A DNA stretch of 64,000 bases. Origin: Dimargaris cristalligena (taxonomy: Eukaryota > Kickxellomycota > Dimargaritomycetes > Dimargaritales > Dimargaritaceae). Of the stretch, positions 34,993 to 49,100 are shown piece by piece. Both the position numbers and the translations under genes were made by a program. The stretch covers positions 32,572-96,571 of the forward strand of contig JANBQC010000028.1 in assembly GCA_027576995.1 (NCBI GenBank), given 5' to 3'. The notes under the pieces are model-generated. The model was not told where the DNA came from, made no database searches, and saw only the letters and a list, made by a program, of their open reading frames with translations. Every line of letters begins with the position of its first letter. Position 1 is the first letter of the stretch.

Positions 34993-36003
34993 TTAATTCT
35001 GCTTTACCCGGTCGGCCGGTGGGAAGGACCAGGGTACGAAGCGGGCGGTGGTCCGCTGATATTCTCTATAGAGCGGGTATTTGGAGGCAGTTATATTCTC
35101 CGTGAGAGTGGTTGAGCCCTGAAACAGCAGCGTTAGGGCTAAAGCGGGAGCATAGACCCAGGGCTTGACAAAAGGGGGGATAGCGGTGCTATCCAAACCT
35201 TGGCTAGCACCCTTCACAAAGAGGGTTAGGACCCACCAGAGGCTCATTTCGCACATAAAATTGGGATGGCGGGATAACCTGAAGAGGCCCCGGGTAAGAA
35301 ACCCATTTTCGAGGTCAGTAACCAGGCCTTGGGGGGAATGCGGGGGTAGAGACTTGCGGACGGTCCAGTGGTGCTTGGCCTGATGAAAGTCCCACTGTTG
35401 TTGGTCAGCGATCGTCTCTCCCAACAACAGGAGTAGCCACAGACCAGTCCCCAGGGCGTCCCAACGGTTCAGGGTTGCTACACCCGTTCCGGTCTGAGTC
35501 TCGATTAACCACACCAAGTAAACGGGTAGGGTAAGGGCAAGAAGCAGCACATTCTGAATAAGGGCGATGAACCCCAAATTGAACAGCTCCCAGGCCAGGA
35601 GTTGTAGCCCACGACTGGGAATGCAGCGGAAGGTCTCCTGAACGTAGGCCCAGCGGTAGTCTTCGCCCGACCATTCGTAACCGCCCTTACGGTAGAAATT
35701 GTAGGTAAGCCGGAGGGTCCACATGGTAATGAGCATGGCCAGGAGGCTCAGGCGGGGAGATGGCAGGCCAGCGGACGACTCGCCAAAACCCAAAAGGATT
35801 AGAACAGCATAGTAGGCAGGCAGAATAGACCAGAGACGGTCCACAAAGGAGTAGTTGCGGAATAGGACTGAGGGAAGCCAACAGAGACCCAAGGTACTCA
35901 CGGCACAGCTCCAAAGGAGGGCGTGGAGAGGGTTGTCCTGGCTCCCCAAGGTCCATGGGTTTATCCCGGTTCCTATGAAAGCGGTGGGCCAGAAAGAGGG
36001 CAT
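34993..36003 (-). CDS. DUF1295 / steroid 5-alpha-reductase-like membrane protein
   Basis: Single exon, 336 aa, on the minus strand with an ATG at 36003. Several hydrophobic segments span most of the length (LHALLWSCAVSTLGLCWLPS, YYAVLILLGFG, LLAMLITMWTLRL, LLLALTLPVYLVWLI, WVYAPALALTLLF). DUF1295 signatures are visible: RLTYNFYRKGGYEWSGEDYRW, the ADQQQWDFHQAKH block, and near the C-terminus GLFRLSRHPNFMCEMSLWW, with SRHPNF as the conserved cofactor-site motif. Relatives are NAD(P)H-dependent enoyl or steroid reductases of the ER, but the substrate of this subfamily is not established. It is transcribed divergently from dynein (1.17 kb between starts) and convergently with the RING ligase. Confidence 0.85.
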   Translation of the reverse strand: MPSFWPTAFIGTGINPWTLGSQDNPLHALLWSCAVSTLGLCWLPSVLFRNYSFVDRLWSILPAYYAVLILLGFGESSAGLPSPRLSLLAMLITMWTLRLTYNFYRKGGYEWSGEDYRWAYVQETFRCIPSRGLQLLAWELFNLGFIALIQNVLLLALTLPVYLVWLIETQTGTGVATLNRWDALGTGLWLLLLLGETIADQQQWDFHQAKHHWTVRKSLPPHSPQGLVTDLENGFLTRGLFRLSRHPNFMCEMSLWWVLTLFVKGASQGLDSTAIPPFVKPWVYAPALALTLLFQGSTTLTENITASKYPLYREYQRTTARFVPWSFPPADRVKQN

Positions 36004-37172
36004 AGTAAATAATAAGTATGATAATAATAATACTAATAGTAGAAAGTGGGCAATGGGTTCGTGAACCTTGGGTAGGTTTCGAAGGGTAAAGGGGGGAGAT
36101 ATCTCCAGGCTTTATAATCAAATCATTGAACAATGAACCAATTCGTGACGAGAGAGTGACTCCGTTATTCCCAAACTGCATGAGTCTGTTTGGGGGGTGA
36201 TGATTGAGTCGAGTTAGCCAACCCCCCGATGTGCAGGAATACCCGATTTACCCGTTGGGTTCGATATGCGGAATAGCCGGCGGGGGCTTTTTGCTGGCCG
36301 GGCCCGGTATCCCGTGGGCCTGACACTGGATCGAGTACGAGTTCGATTCCGACAACCCCTTTCGAGCCATCCTGGCTGGGCTATTCGAGTGATACGGACA
36401 GTGAACATGCCTGCAGCCAGGCCCTGGTTTGAAACTCAGTGAGCGGGCTGATTGGTCTGCAGGGCACCCTGGTTATTTCATACAGGCGGCCGCCTGTCCT
36501 TTCTCTCCCCGTTCCTATATTCACATTGGTGATGGTTATAGGCTATATGCCAACCACACCTACATACACATACGCATAAGCATATACTCACACTCCTGGT
36601 CGGTTCTCGAGGATTGTCCATAATTCACCTAGACTACCTGCCACTCTCAGGCCACGATACAACCTTGTCTTCACCGCTGGCTCATCCCGAAAGTAAATTC
36701 CCTCTCTTTCTCTTTCATCTCCCGACTCGGACCTATTTTGTCTCTAGCTGACTGCATTCAAGTCAATCCAGCGTCTATTGCATTTCCCGTTTTTCTTTCC
36801 TTCGAAGGCCCATTGCTTCATCTCCGCTCAAGTCGGCCGGCTGGCTGTCCTACCCGACCCCTCGAGTTTTCCCTCCTTTTTTATATACCTTAATTTTAGC
36901 CGACTGTTTATTTTACTCAGGTACGACTATTTATCTGCTCAGCGACCTTATTGGACCTGCGATTCCAACCCCCGGCCGACCCTCGAAATTCCCAATCGGC
37001 TCATTCGCAGCTCACCCCTATAAACGCCCACCCAGTAACCCCTATCTCTATCTATCCACCTACTAATTACATTGCTCGTATTCTATCAATTTGTCTGCCC
37101 CTTACTTCTAGTATATATATTCCCCCATCCTAGTGCTGTTTCCCCGCCTCACTCTATTTCAAGTATTCCACC
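36004..37172. other. Divergent promoter region of the DUF1295 gene and dynein
   Basis: About 1.17 kb between two divergent starts. 36200-36420 is GC-rich with partial inverted repeats (GCCGGC/GGCCGGGCCCGG). 36640-37170 is strongly pyrimidine-rich, the likely dynein promoter and leader, with TATATA near 36882. No ORF is supported. A TTCGATTCC sequence near 36341 looks like a tRNA T-loop, but its flanks do not pair. Confidence 0.5.
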
Positions 37173-40100
37173 ATGGGTGAAGACTCAGCCTCGGGCGGTC
37201 TGGCTACACTCGCCAGTACTGACCCCCTTGCCCCGGGTTCGGCCACCTCCGGCCTGCCCCTCTACGATCATAACCTTGTGAAGGAGTATATCCTGAACAT
37301 TTTACCGCTTCTTCTTGGATCCACCGACCCCCAAGAAGTCAGTGCTATCCAAGAACTGTTCCAATTCCCCGATGTAGGTGAGAAATGCCGCCGCTTCGCC
37401 AATGATCCTCAGACTCCCGTGCTCTACGTTCTTAAGGAAATTGCCGATGCGTTTCCCGACGGTGATTCGGGCCTGGATGACTCGGCCGTGGCCCCCGAAG
37501 TGGCCGGCCCCTGCATCGCCTACAACATCTCGCACGACCTGACCTACCGCCCCAATCACGTGGGGTCGTTGGCCCTAATCAAACGTGCTTCGGTGCTTGA
37601 TGCTGGCCAGCCCATATCCCATCAAATCCAGGTCATGAATTTGCCTGGTCCTGCGTCCCACCGCGAAACGGCCGGGGTCGCCAACGGGGCCACCAGTGTT
37701 CTTGCGAACCCCTACGAGGCGTTGCACGCCTATATCCACCATGCCGTGGGCCCCTATTTCAACGCTTTCGTCGCGGCCAAGCAAAAGAGTGCCGAGACCC
37801 AGGGCCAGACCAGCTACGTGGCTAAGCGTGACGAGAAGGATGCCAAAACCGGTATCCCCATGGCCAAGAAGAAGATTGCTGAATTGGAGCTGTCCCTTCT
37901 CCACCTGCAGCAAAACGTGGAGATCCCCGAAGTGTCCCTCACAATCCACCCCGTGGTGGCCCGCGCCGTGGAGAAGGCCCGCGAGCTGCACCAGCGCGTG
38001 TCCGTCGACGACGTTGATTCCGGTCTTCTCGGCGACTCCCAGTTTCTGAACCGCCTGCAGGGTGATGTCAACGGCTGGATCAAGGAGATCCAGAAGGTTA
38101 CCAAACTGTCCCGCGACCCCGCCAGCGGGACGGCCAGTCAGGAAATTAACTTCTGGCTCAGCATGGAGCGTGCCCTGGAGAAGATTGACGAGCAGCTCAA
38201 GAGTGACGAGATTGTCCTAACCCTGGACATTCTCAAGCATGCCAAACGGTTCCACGCCACCGTCAGTTTCATTGCCGACACCGGTCTTAATGAAGGCATG
38301 GATAAGGTGGCCAAGTACAACCAGCTGATGAAGGACTTCCCCCTCGATGAGCTGCTGGCCGCCACCGACGTGGAGAAGATCCGGGACGCACTGCACCTTA
38401 TCTTCAACCACCTTAACAAGAAATTGAAGCTGTCCCCCTATCCCGTGCGCCGTGCTCTACCCCTGGTGGAGGCGATTTCCCGGGACCTGAACGACCAACT
38501 TCTCAAGGTGCTGGGAAGCCGGCGCCTCATGTCCGTTGAGTATGGTGAATTTGAGCGAGTAGCCGCTGGTACGGAACAGGTGTTCTTGACCTGGGACGAC
38601 CAGATCAAGGAATTCACCAATGTGGCCCGTGAAGTAACGCGTAAGCGTCAGGAGCGGTTCCTGCCCATTAAAATCCATCCCGCCCACGCATCCCTCCAGG
38701 AGCGCTTCACCTTCATCCGCCAGTTCCGTCTGCAGCACGAGCAGCTTCACACAACCATTGTCAAGGTCATGCAGTCGTCCGCCCTCGACTACGCCCCGAT
38801 GGTGGTGGAAGGTGTTGAAGAAACCCCCACTGACGCTGCCGCCGTAGCTACCGAAATCGACTCCATCGAAGAGGTTCGCCTGGCCTACGAGAGCGTCAAG
38901 AACATCGACGTGCTTGACGTAAGTCCAGAGGGCACTGATCTATGGGTGAGTGCCGAGACCAAGTACAACGAGCGCGTCGCCCGAGTGGAAAACCAGATCA
39001 TCTCCCGTCTTCGTGATCGATTGGCCATGGCCCGTAATGCCAACGAGATGTTCCGGGTGTTTTCCAAATTCAACGCCCTTTTTGTGCGCCCCAAGATCCG
39101 TGGCGCCATCCAGGAGTATCAGGCCCAACTTATTGAGAATGTCAAGGACGATATTCGGAAGCTCCATGACAAGTTCAAGCAGCAGTACCGCCACTCCGAG
39201 GCCTACCACATGAGTCAATTGCGGGACATCCCCCCGGTGTCTGGGGCTATTATCTGGGCCCGTCAAATTGAACGCCAACTGGCCACCTACATGCGTCGCG
39301 TCGAGGATGTCCTGGGCCGTGGGTGGGAGATGTACGCAGAGGGCCAGAAATTACAATCCGATAGCGTGAGTTTCCGCAAAAAGTTAGATACGCGTCAAAT
39401 CTTTGACGCCTGGTTCCACGACGTGTCCAAGAAGGAGCTTTCCGTTTCGGGACGTATCTTTAACATCACTCGTAACCGCGCCCAGGGTAATTCCCTCCAA
39501 CTGAGCATCAATTTTGACGCACAGGTGATTACCCTATTCAAGGAGGTTCGAAACCTGCTCTGGCTAGGGTTCCAGGTCCCCCATACCATTACCAACATCG
39601 CCAAGGACGCTAAGCGGGTCTACCCTTTCGCAGTATCGTTAATCGAAACTACCCGCACCTACCGCCAGACCATCCACAAGATCCAGCGCCACCCCGAGAT
39701 TGCGTCATTGGCCTCGGGCTACATTAACGATGTCCACCAGCTAATTACTCGGGCCATCAATCTGCGCTGGGACTACTTTGTCAACTCCTTTGACCCCCAG
39801 GCCCACGCCTCCCACCTTACCGGCGGGAACTATCCCGCCGCCTACAGCCGCCTCTCCCTAGGCACCTTGGATGTGAGTGAAAACGAACACGTAGTGTTCG
39901 TGCGCGAGTTTGCCCAAGTAGTGGGCCGCTTCCAAGAAAAGACCGAGGCATTGATCACTATTTACGCCGACATTGCGACGGCCCTGCAGGAGATTGCCAC
40001 TTGTTCCTACGACCGCTCAACCTTAGAGACCATTTTACTACGCGTCCAGAAACTCATTGATCGACTGAACTTGGAGAGTTTCGCCAATTTGCCGGCCTGG

Positions 40101-43100
40101 GTTCAGCAGTTGGACAGTCGTCTGGAAGACGTACTGGTTAGTCGACTCCGTACGGCTGCGCAGATTTGGACGAGTACCTTCACGGCTGACCTGTCGGATT
40201 CGGCCACTGGTCGCGGGAACTCCTCTGGGCTGTCAAGCTACGATACCAAGTCCCGGCGCAAGCGTAAGATGGGCTCCCACTACGGCGAGCCCGTGGACCC
40301 GGATTCCGACGATGGTGAGGATGGTGCCCCCGCGGCAGTTGAGGTGCAGCGTCCCAAACTGTCCTCCTCTGTACACGAGATTCGCATCCGTAACCAGGTC
40401 ATGTTCCTGGATCCCCCCCTGGAGCACGCCCGCACCCGCTGGTACAGCCAGCTTCACGAGTGGCTAGCTATTGTGTGCCACCTGCCTCGCATCCAGAGCT
40501 CCCGTTACGAAATCGGCCTCAATGTGGGACCCCATCGAGCGGACGAGAACCTGACCTACGTCAGCCTATTAGCCCGTCTGAGCGACGACGCCTTACTTCG
40601 TGCCTACGAGGTCATTGAAAACAAGATGCGTGAAGTCGGCGACTATGTGCGTCTCTGGCTGCAGTACCAGAGCCTTTGGGATCTGGAGACCGATTATATC
40701 TACACCCGCCTGGCCGATGACCTGGTCAAGTGGCAGCAGATCCTGACCGAGATCAAGACCGCCCGCGGTACCTTTGATAACTCCGACACTGACAAGGCCT
40801 TTGGGCCTATAGTGATTGACTACGAGCAAGTTCAAAGTAAAGTGAACGCCAAGTACGATGCCTGGCAGCGTGAAATCCTAAACAAGTTTGGACTGCGACT
40901 GGGCCAGGCCATGCGTGACTTCCACGCCGCGGTAGCCAAGGCCCGGGGTGACCTGGAGCAGCACTCTGTGGATACCTCCACTACCACTGAGGCGGTAACC
41001 TTCATCACCTTTATCCAGGAACTCAAGCGTCGTGTAAGTCAATGGAAGGTGGACGTGGCCACCTATCGCCAGGGCCAAAAGGCCCTGGAGCGCCAGCGCT
41101 ACCAATTCCCCGCCGACTGGCTTTACATGGACCAGGTGGACGGTGAGTGGGGTGCCTTCAACGAAATTTTGAGCCGCAAGAACAACACCATCCAGGAGCA
41201 AATTTCGGGCCTTCAGCTCAAGATTGTGGCCGAGGACAAGGCCATTGAGCAGCGGATCCGGGACATCGTGGGCGAATGGGAGCAGAATAAGCCAGTCCAG
41301 GGCGACATTAAGCCCGATATTGCCACCAATACCCTGAACATCTATGAAGGCCGGGTGACCCGCCTCAAGGACGAGTACGACCAGGTGTGCCGTGCCAAGG
41401 AAGCCCTAGACCTTGAACTGACCACCAACGACCGACTGGAACCGGTGCTTGAAGAATTGCGTGACCTCAAGTCGGTATGGGCCGCCTTGGCCACCGTATG
41501 GAAGTCCATCTACGAAATTAAAGATACCCCTTGGTCAACTACGGTGCCCCGTAAGATCCGCCAGCAACTCGACGCACTGGTCCAGTCCACCAAGGAGATG
41601 CCCAACCGCATGCGTCAGTACGCCGCTTTCGAATATATCCAGGACACCCTCCGCCAGTACCTTCGAGTCAACCCGCTCCTAGCCGACCTCAAGTCCGATG
41701 CCCTACGCGAGCGCCATTGGCGCCAGCTCTTTAAGTCCCTCCGCATAGACGGCCGCTTGCTTCTGTCCGAAATGACGCTAGGCCAGCTTTGGGATTTTGA
41801 CCTTCGCCGTAACGAGTCCCTGGTGCGCGAGGTGATCACGGTGGCCCAGGGCGAAATGGCCCTTGAGGAGTTCCTCAAGCAGGTCCGCGAAACCTGGACC
41901 AACTACGTTCTCGACCTGGTTAACTACCAAAACAAGTGCCGGTTGATCAAGGGGTGGGACGATCTGTTTACCAAATGTAGTGAAAACCTGAGTGCCTTGA
42001 CCGCCATGAAGGCATCCCCGTATTACAAGGTCTTCGAGGACGAAGCATCCGGCTGGGAAGATAAATTGAACCGGATCCACGTCCTGTTCGATGTGTGGAT
42101 CGATGTCCAGCGCCAGTGGGTCTACCTGGAGGGTATTTTCTCGGGCAGCGCCGATATTAAGCACCTCCTACCCGTCGAAACCGCCCGTTTCCAGAACATC
42201 AACTCCGAGTTCTTGGCCGTAATGAAAAAGGTGTATAAGTCGCCCTTCGTCTTGGATGTACTGAATATCGCCAATATCCAGAAGTCCCTGGAACGTTTGG
42301 CCGATTTGCTCAGCAAAATCCAAAAGGCATTGGGTGAATACTTGGAGCGCGAACGCTCTTCGTTCCCGCGGTTCTACTTCGTCGGTGACGAGGATCTGCT
42401 GGAAATTATCGGTAACAGTAAGGAAGTGACTCGTATCCAGAAACACTTCAAGAAGATGTTTGCTGGCTTGTCCTATATTATCCTGAACGACGATAACACC
42501 ATCATCGAGGGTATGACCTCCCGTGAGGGTGAGTCAGTGAGATTCAAGAACCCCATTTCGTTAGTTCAGCACCCTAAGATCAACGACTGGTTAACCCTTC
42601 TCGAGCGTGAAATGAAGGTGACCCTGGCCGAATTGTTGACCGAAGCTGTTAGCAGCCTGCAGATTGTGTTCGCTGGGGATACTCTTAACCAGGCCGAGTT
42701 CCTGGATTGGATCAATCAGTACCCCGCCCAGCTGGTGGTCCTAAGTGCCCAAGTCATTTGGTCCCAACATGTGGAAAAGGCCCTGGCGGCAGCAGCCGAG
42801 GGCGCTAGTGGAAACCCGCTCAAAGACTCACTGCAAACTGTGGAGCGTGGCCTTAACGTGCTGGCCGACGCGGTACTAAGCGAACTGCAGCCCATCGAGC
42901 GCCGCAAGTGTGAACACTTGATTACCGAACTGGTGCACCAGCGTGACGTGATTCGACAGCTTATATCCAAGCAGGTTGCTTCCCCTAAGGACTTCGCCTG
43001 GCTCTACCAAATGCGGTTCTACTTCAACGTAGGCACCGCCAACCCATTGGAGCGTCTGGTGATTCGTATGGCCAACGCCTCCTTCTTCTACGGTTACGAA

Positions 43101-46100
43101 TACCTAGGTGTACCCGACCGTCTGGTACAAACCCCGCTGACCGATCGATGCTATCTCACGCTAACCCAGGCCCTCGAGGGCCGCTTGGGTGGCTCGCCCT
43201 TTGGACCAGCCGGTACCGGTAAAACCGAATCCGTCAAGGCACTCGGTTGCCAACTGGGCCGGTTTGTGCTGGTCTTTTGCTGTGACGAAAACTTCGACTT
43301 CCAGGCCATGGGCCGTATCTTCATCGGTCTCTCCCAGGTTGGTGCCTGGGGCTGTTTCGACGAATTCAATCGACTCGAAGAGCGTATTCTCAGTGCGGTC
43401 AGTCAACAGATTCAGACCATCCAGCTTGGCTTACGGGCTATTCAGACCAACCCCAAAGCTGAAGTGGAGATCGTGGGCAAGAGCGTGTGTGTCAACTCCG
43501 ACACTGGTGTGTTTATTACCATGAATCCCGGGTACGCTGGCCGGTCCAACCTACCGGACAATTTGAAGAAGCTGTTCCGTAGCATCGCCATGACCAAGCC
43601 CGATCGTGAACTGATTGCCCAGGTCATGCTGTATTCGCAAGGCTTCCGAACCGCCGAGTTGTTGGCCTCCAAGGTCGTACCCCTCTTTAACCTCTGTGCT
43701 GAACAATTGTCCCCCCAGCCCCATTACGATTTCGGTCTACGTGCCCTGAAATCGGTGCTGGTGAGCGCCGGTAATTTAAAGCGCGATAAACTGCAGTCGA
43801 TCCGTGACCTTCTCACAGAAAACGAAGAAGCACCCCAAAGCCCGACCAGCCCCACGGCAGCCGCTGGGGGACTGATTACTGAGGGTCTACCTGAACAAGA
43901 AATTCTGATCCAGAGTGTACGTGAAACTTTGGTTCCCAAGCTGGTGGCTGATGACATTCCCCTGCTCACCAGCCTGCTCGCTGACGTGTTCCCGGGTGTC
44001 GAGTACCAGCCCGTCAGCCTCGATAAACTACGGACCGCACTGGCCCAGGTATGCCGCGACAAGAACCTGGTGGCCGGTACCATGTGGCTCGAAAAGGTGG
44101 TCCAACTCTACCAAATCCAGAATATTCATCACGGCCTCATGATGGTGGGTCCTTCGGGAAGTGGTAAATCCCTGGCATGGCAGGTTCTCCTGGCTGCTCT
44201 GGAGATAGTCGAAGGCCAGGAGGGCATTTCCTATGTTATTGACCCCAAGGCCATTTCCAAGGATGATTTGTACGGTACCTTGGATCCTACTACCCGTGAA
44301 TGGACGGACGGCCTTTTCACCCATATCCTGCGTAAGATCGTCGACAACGTACGCGGTGAAAACACCAAACGGCACTGGATTATTTTCGACGGTGATGTGG
44401 ACCCTGAATGGGTGGAGAATTTGAACTCCGTCCTGGATGACAATCGTCTGCTGACACTGCCCAACGGTGAACGTCTGGGCCTGCCCCCCAACGTGCGTAT
44501 TATGTTTGAAGTGGAAACACTACGGTACGCCACCCTGGCTACCGTTAGTCGCTGTGGTATGGTCTGGTTTAGTGAAGAAGTTGTCACGCTTGAAATGACC
44601 TGCCAACACTACTTGCAAACCCTCCGCCAACAGCCCCTGGAGGATGTCGACGAGGGTATTTCGGCTACACGTCGATCGGCGGCCGCCCAAACCGCAACTG
44701 ATCCGGATGATGCCGCCCAGTCCCCTATTTTGGTCACCCAGCAGACCTGCGCCGCTTGCCTAGCCCCCTTCTTCGAACCGGGTAATCTGGTGGGTAAGGC
44801 TCTGGACTACTCCCGCGAGCAAATCCGCCATATTATGGACTTTACGCCCACTCGCGCGCTGCATACCCTGTTTTCCTTGCTTAACAAGTCTATTCGCAAT
44901 ACTTTGGAGTACAACACCCAACATTCGGACTTCCCCCTGTCCCCTGATCAGACTGAGAGCTACATGACCAAACGTCTTGTTTACGGTATCATTTGGAGTT
45001 TCGCCGGTGATGCCTCGCTGGACATGCGGGTCCAACTATCCGAATTCCTGCAGGGTATTACGACGGTCGAACTGCCCCCTCTAGGGAATGGACTATCCAT
45101 CATTGACTACGACGTTCAGCTCCAGAGTGGTGATTGGCTGCCGTGGCAGTCCAAGGTCCCGGTGATTGAAATCGAAACCCACAAGGTGTCCGAGGCTGAC
45201 GTGATCATTCCCACTGTCGACACGATCCGCCATGAGGATGTCCTGTACTCCTGGTTGTCCGAGCACAAGCCCCTCATTCTATGCGGTCCGCCCGGTTCGG
45301 GTAAGACCATGACTCTGTTCAGTGCCCTGCGTAAACTGCCCGACCTTGAGGTGGTTGGTCTCAATTTCTCGAGTGCCACTACCCCCGAACTGATCATGAA
45401 GACCTTTGAGCAGTACTGCGAGTACCGTAAGACGCCCAACGGAGTTATTCTATCCCCGCAGCTGATCGGCCGCTGGCTGGTCGTGTTCTGCGACGAAATC
45501 AATTTACCCGCCACCGACAAGTACGGCACCCAGCGGGTTATCTCGTTCCTCCGCGAGCTCATTGAATGCGGTGGGTACTGGCGGGCGTCAGATAAGCAAT
45601 GGGTCAAGTTAGAGCGGATCCAGTTCGTGGGTGCGTGTAACCCGCCCACCGATCCCGGCCGAGTGCCCATGTCCCACCGGTTCTTGCGCCACGCCCCCCT
45701 GGTCATGGTCGACTACCCCGGTGAGATTTCGCTCAACCAAATTTACGGAACGTTCGCCCGTGCCATGCTCAAGGTGGTCCCCACGCTGCGGGCCTATGCC
45801 GAACCGCTTACCGCCGCCATGGTCGACCTTTACCTGGTCTCCCAGCGCCGGTTTACCCCCGATATCCAGGCCCATTATATTTACTCCCCGCGTGAGTTGA
45901 CCCGCTGGATGCGCGGTATCTACGAGGCCATCAAACCCCTGGATGCTTTGCCCGTAGAGGGTCTGGTCCGCATTTGGGCCCATGAGGCTCTCCGCCTCTT
46001 CCAGGATCGTTTGGTCGATGAATCCGAACGCCGTTGGACTGACGAGCAAATCGACCAACTCGCTCTTAAACATTTCCCAACGATTGACCCCCAGGAAAGT

Positions 46101-49100
46101 CTACGCCGCCCCATTCTCTTCTCCAATTGGTTGTCGAAGCACTACATTCCCGTGGAGCGCGAAGAACTGCGCGATTACGCCAAGGCCAGACTCAAGGTTT
46201 TCTACGAAGAAGAGCTGGATGTACCTTTGGTGCTGTTCAACGATGTCCTGGACCATGTTCTCCGTATCGATCGGGTGTTCCGCCAGATGCAGGGACATTT
46301 ATTGTTGATTGGTGTGAGTGGAAGCGGTAAAACTACCTTGTCCCGCTTCGTGGCCTGGATGAACGGCCTGACGGTGTTCCAGATTAAGGTCCATAACAAG
46401 TACTCAGGTGACGATTTCGATGAGGACCTGCGTATCGTGCTACGGCGGACGGGCTGTAAGGGTGAGAAGATATGTTTCATCATGGATGAGTCCAACGTGC
46501 TTGACTCCGGGTTCTTGGAACGCATGAATACGCTGCTGGCCAACGCTGAAGTACCCGGTCTGTTTGAAGGCGACGAGTATTCCTCTCTCATGACTCAGTG
46601 TAAGGAAGGCGCCCAGCGCGAGGGTCTGATGCTGGACTCGGGTGAGGAACTGTACAAGTGGTTCACCCAACAGGTCATGAAGAATCTTCACGTGGTGTTC
46701 ACCATGAACCCTCCCGAAGGTGGCCTAGCCTCCCGCGCCGCCACCTCCCCCGCCCTGTTCAATCGTTGTGTCCTGGATTGGTTCGGTGATTGGTCGGACC
46801 AGGCCTTCTTCCAGGTGGGTAAAGAATTCACCCATACCCTTGACCTGGATCTCCCCAACTACGCCGCCCCTTCCGATTTCCCCCGCGTCTACCGCGATTT
46901 GGAGCTCCCGGCCCACCATCGGGATGCGATTATCAATGCCTTCGTCTATGTGCACATGTCGTTGTACGAAGTGAACGCCAAACTGAGCAAGCGCCAGGGT
47001 CGCCACAACTATGTGACCCCCCGCCACTACTTGGACTTTATCAACCACTATGTACGTTTGTTCAGTGAGAAGCGCGAAGAGCTCGAAGAGCAGCAGCGCC
47101 ATCTTAACGTCGGTTTGGACAAGCTACACGACACTGTCAATAAGGTAGAGGAGCTCCGCCGTGGTTTGGCCCAAAAGAAGAATGAGCTCGCTGCCAAGGA
47201 CGCCGAGGCGAATGAGAAGCTCAAGAAGATGGTGAATGACCAACAACAGGCCGAGCAAAAGAAGGTTTCCTCCATGCAGTACCAGCGCAAACTGGAGGAA
47301 CAGAACCGGGTCATTGAGGAGCGCCGTCGACTCGTGATGCAGGATCTACAAAACGTGCAACCCGCGGTGGAAGAGGCCCAGCAGAGTGTCGGCAGTATTA
47401 AGAAACAACAGCTGACCGAAGTGCGTTCCATGGGTAATCCCCCGGTGGCCGTGAAACTGGCCATGGAGTCGGTGTGTACTCTGTTGGGCCACCGCATTGA
47501 CAGCTGGAAGACCGTGCAGAGTATCATTCGACGGGACGACTTTATCGCCAGCATTGTGAACTACGACACGGCTCTACTGACTAAGGGTCTGCGCGACCGG
47601 ATGCGGCAGGAGTATCTGCAGAACCCATCGTACAATTTCGAACAGGTCAACCGGGCCAGTAAGGCGTGCGGTCCCTTGGTCAAATGGGTGATTGCTCAAG
47701 TTAATTATTCCGAGATTCTCGACCGGGTGGGTCCCCTCCGCCAGGAGGTGGAAGACCTAGAGAAACAGGCCGAGGAGTCCCGAGTGGGTGCGGCCAACAT
47801 GGAACAGATGGTCGAGGAACTGGAGCAGAGTATCGCGCAGTACAAGGAAGAGTACGCCCTCCTGATTAGTGAGACGCAGATGATCAAGACTGAAATGGAA
47901 CGGGTCAAGTATAAGGTAGACCGCAGTGTGACTCTGCTTGCCAGTCTGTCTTCCGAAAAGGAACGTTGGGAGGCCGCCAGTGAGACCTTCGAGGTACAAA
48001 TGGGCACCATTGTCGGCGACGTGCTGCTATCCTCGGCTTTCCTGGCCTACGGCGGTTACTTCGATCAGCAGTACCGTGAGATGCTCTTTAGTAAATGGAG
48101 CAGCCATCTGATGCGAGCCCAGATTCAATTTAAGCAGGAGATCTCCATCCCCGAGTATCTTTCTACTGCTGACGAACGCCTGGCCTGGCAGGCCAATGCC
48201 CTCCCGGCTGACGACCTGTGTATCGAGAACGCCATCATGTTGAATCGCTTCAACCGTTACCCGCTTATCATTGATCCTTCGGGCCAGGCTGCCGCCTTCT
48301 TGGCTAACCAGTATAAGGACCGCAAGATCACCGTAACCAGTTTCCTGGACACTGCCTTCCTCAAGAACCTGGAGAGTGCCCTGCGGTTCGGTAACCCGCT
48401 CCTGATTCAGGATGTCGAGAACCTGGACCCGATTCTCAACCCCGTGCTTAACAAGGAACTTCGTCGCACGGGTGGCCGTGTCCTCCTACGCTTGGGAGGC
48501 CAGGATATCGATTTCTCGCCGTCCTTCACGCTCTTCCTGTCCACCCGGGATCCGTCCGTTAACTTCGCCCCCGACATTTGCAGTCGAGTCACCTTCGTCA
48601 ACTTCACGGTTACCCGGGGTAGTCTACAGAGCCAGTGCCTCAACCAGGTCCTCAAGGTCGAACGTCCCGATACCGATAAGAAGCGCACTGACCTGGTCAA
48701 ACTGCAAGGCGAATTCCGCCTGCGTCTGCGCCACCTCGAGAAGTCCCTGCTGCAAGCGCTTAGCACATCGAAGGGTAACATTCTGGACGACGATAATGTC
48801 ATCAGTACCCTGGAGACTCTGAAACGAGAGGCGGCCGAAGTGTCTCGCAAGGTGGAGGAGACAGACGTGGTCATGCAGGAGATTGAACATGTCCTGGGTA
48901 CTTACACTCCACTGGCCCAGGCTTGTAGTGCCATTTTCTTCACCCTGGAACAACTGAGCTTGGTTCACCACTTTTACCAGTTCTCGCTCGATTTCTTCTA
49001 CGAAATTTTCAACACCATTCTGTCGGAACAGAACCCCAATCTACGCAGTGTAACCGACCCCCTTGCTCGGTTGGAGATTCTCAACCGGGACTTGTTTAAT

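Noticed and set aside
36300..36380. tRNA-like T-loop sequence TTCGATTCC
   Set aside because: The flanking bases do not form the T stem, and no acceptor or anticodon arm could be drawn.
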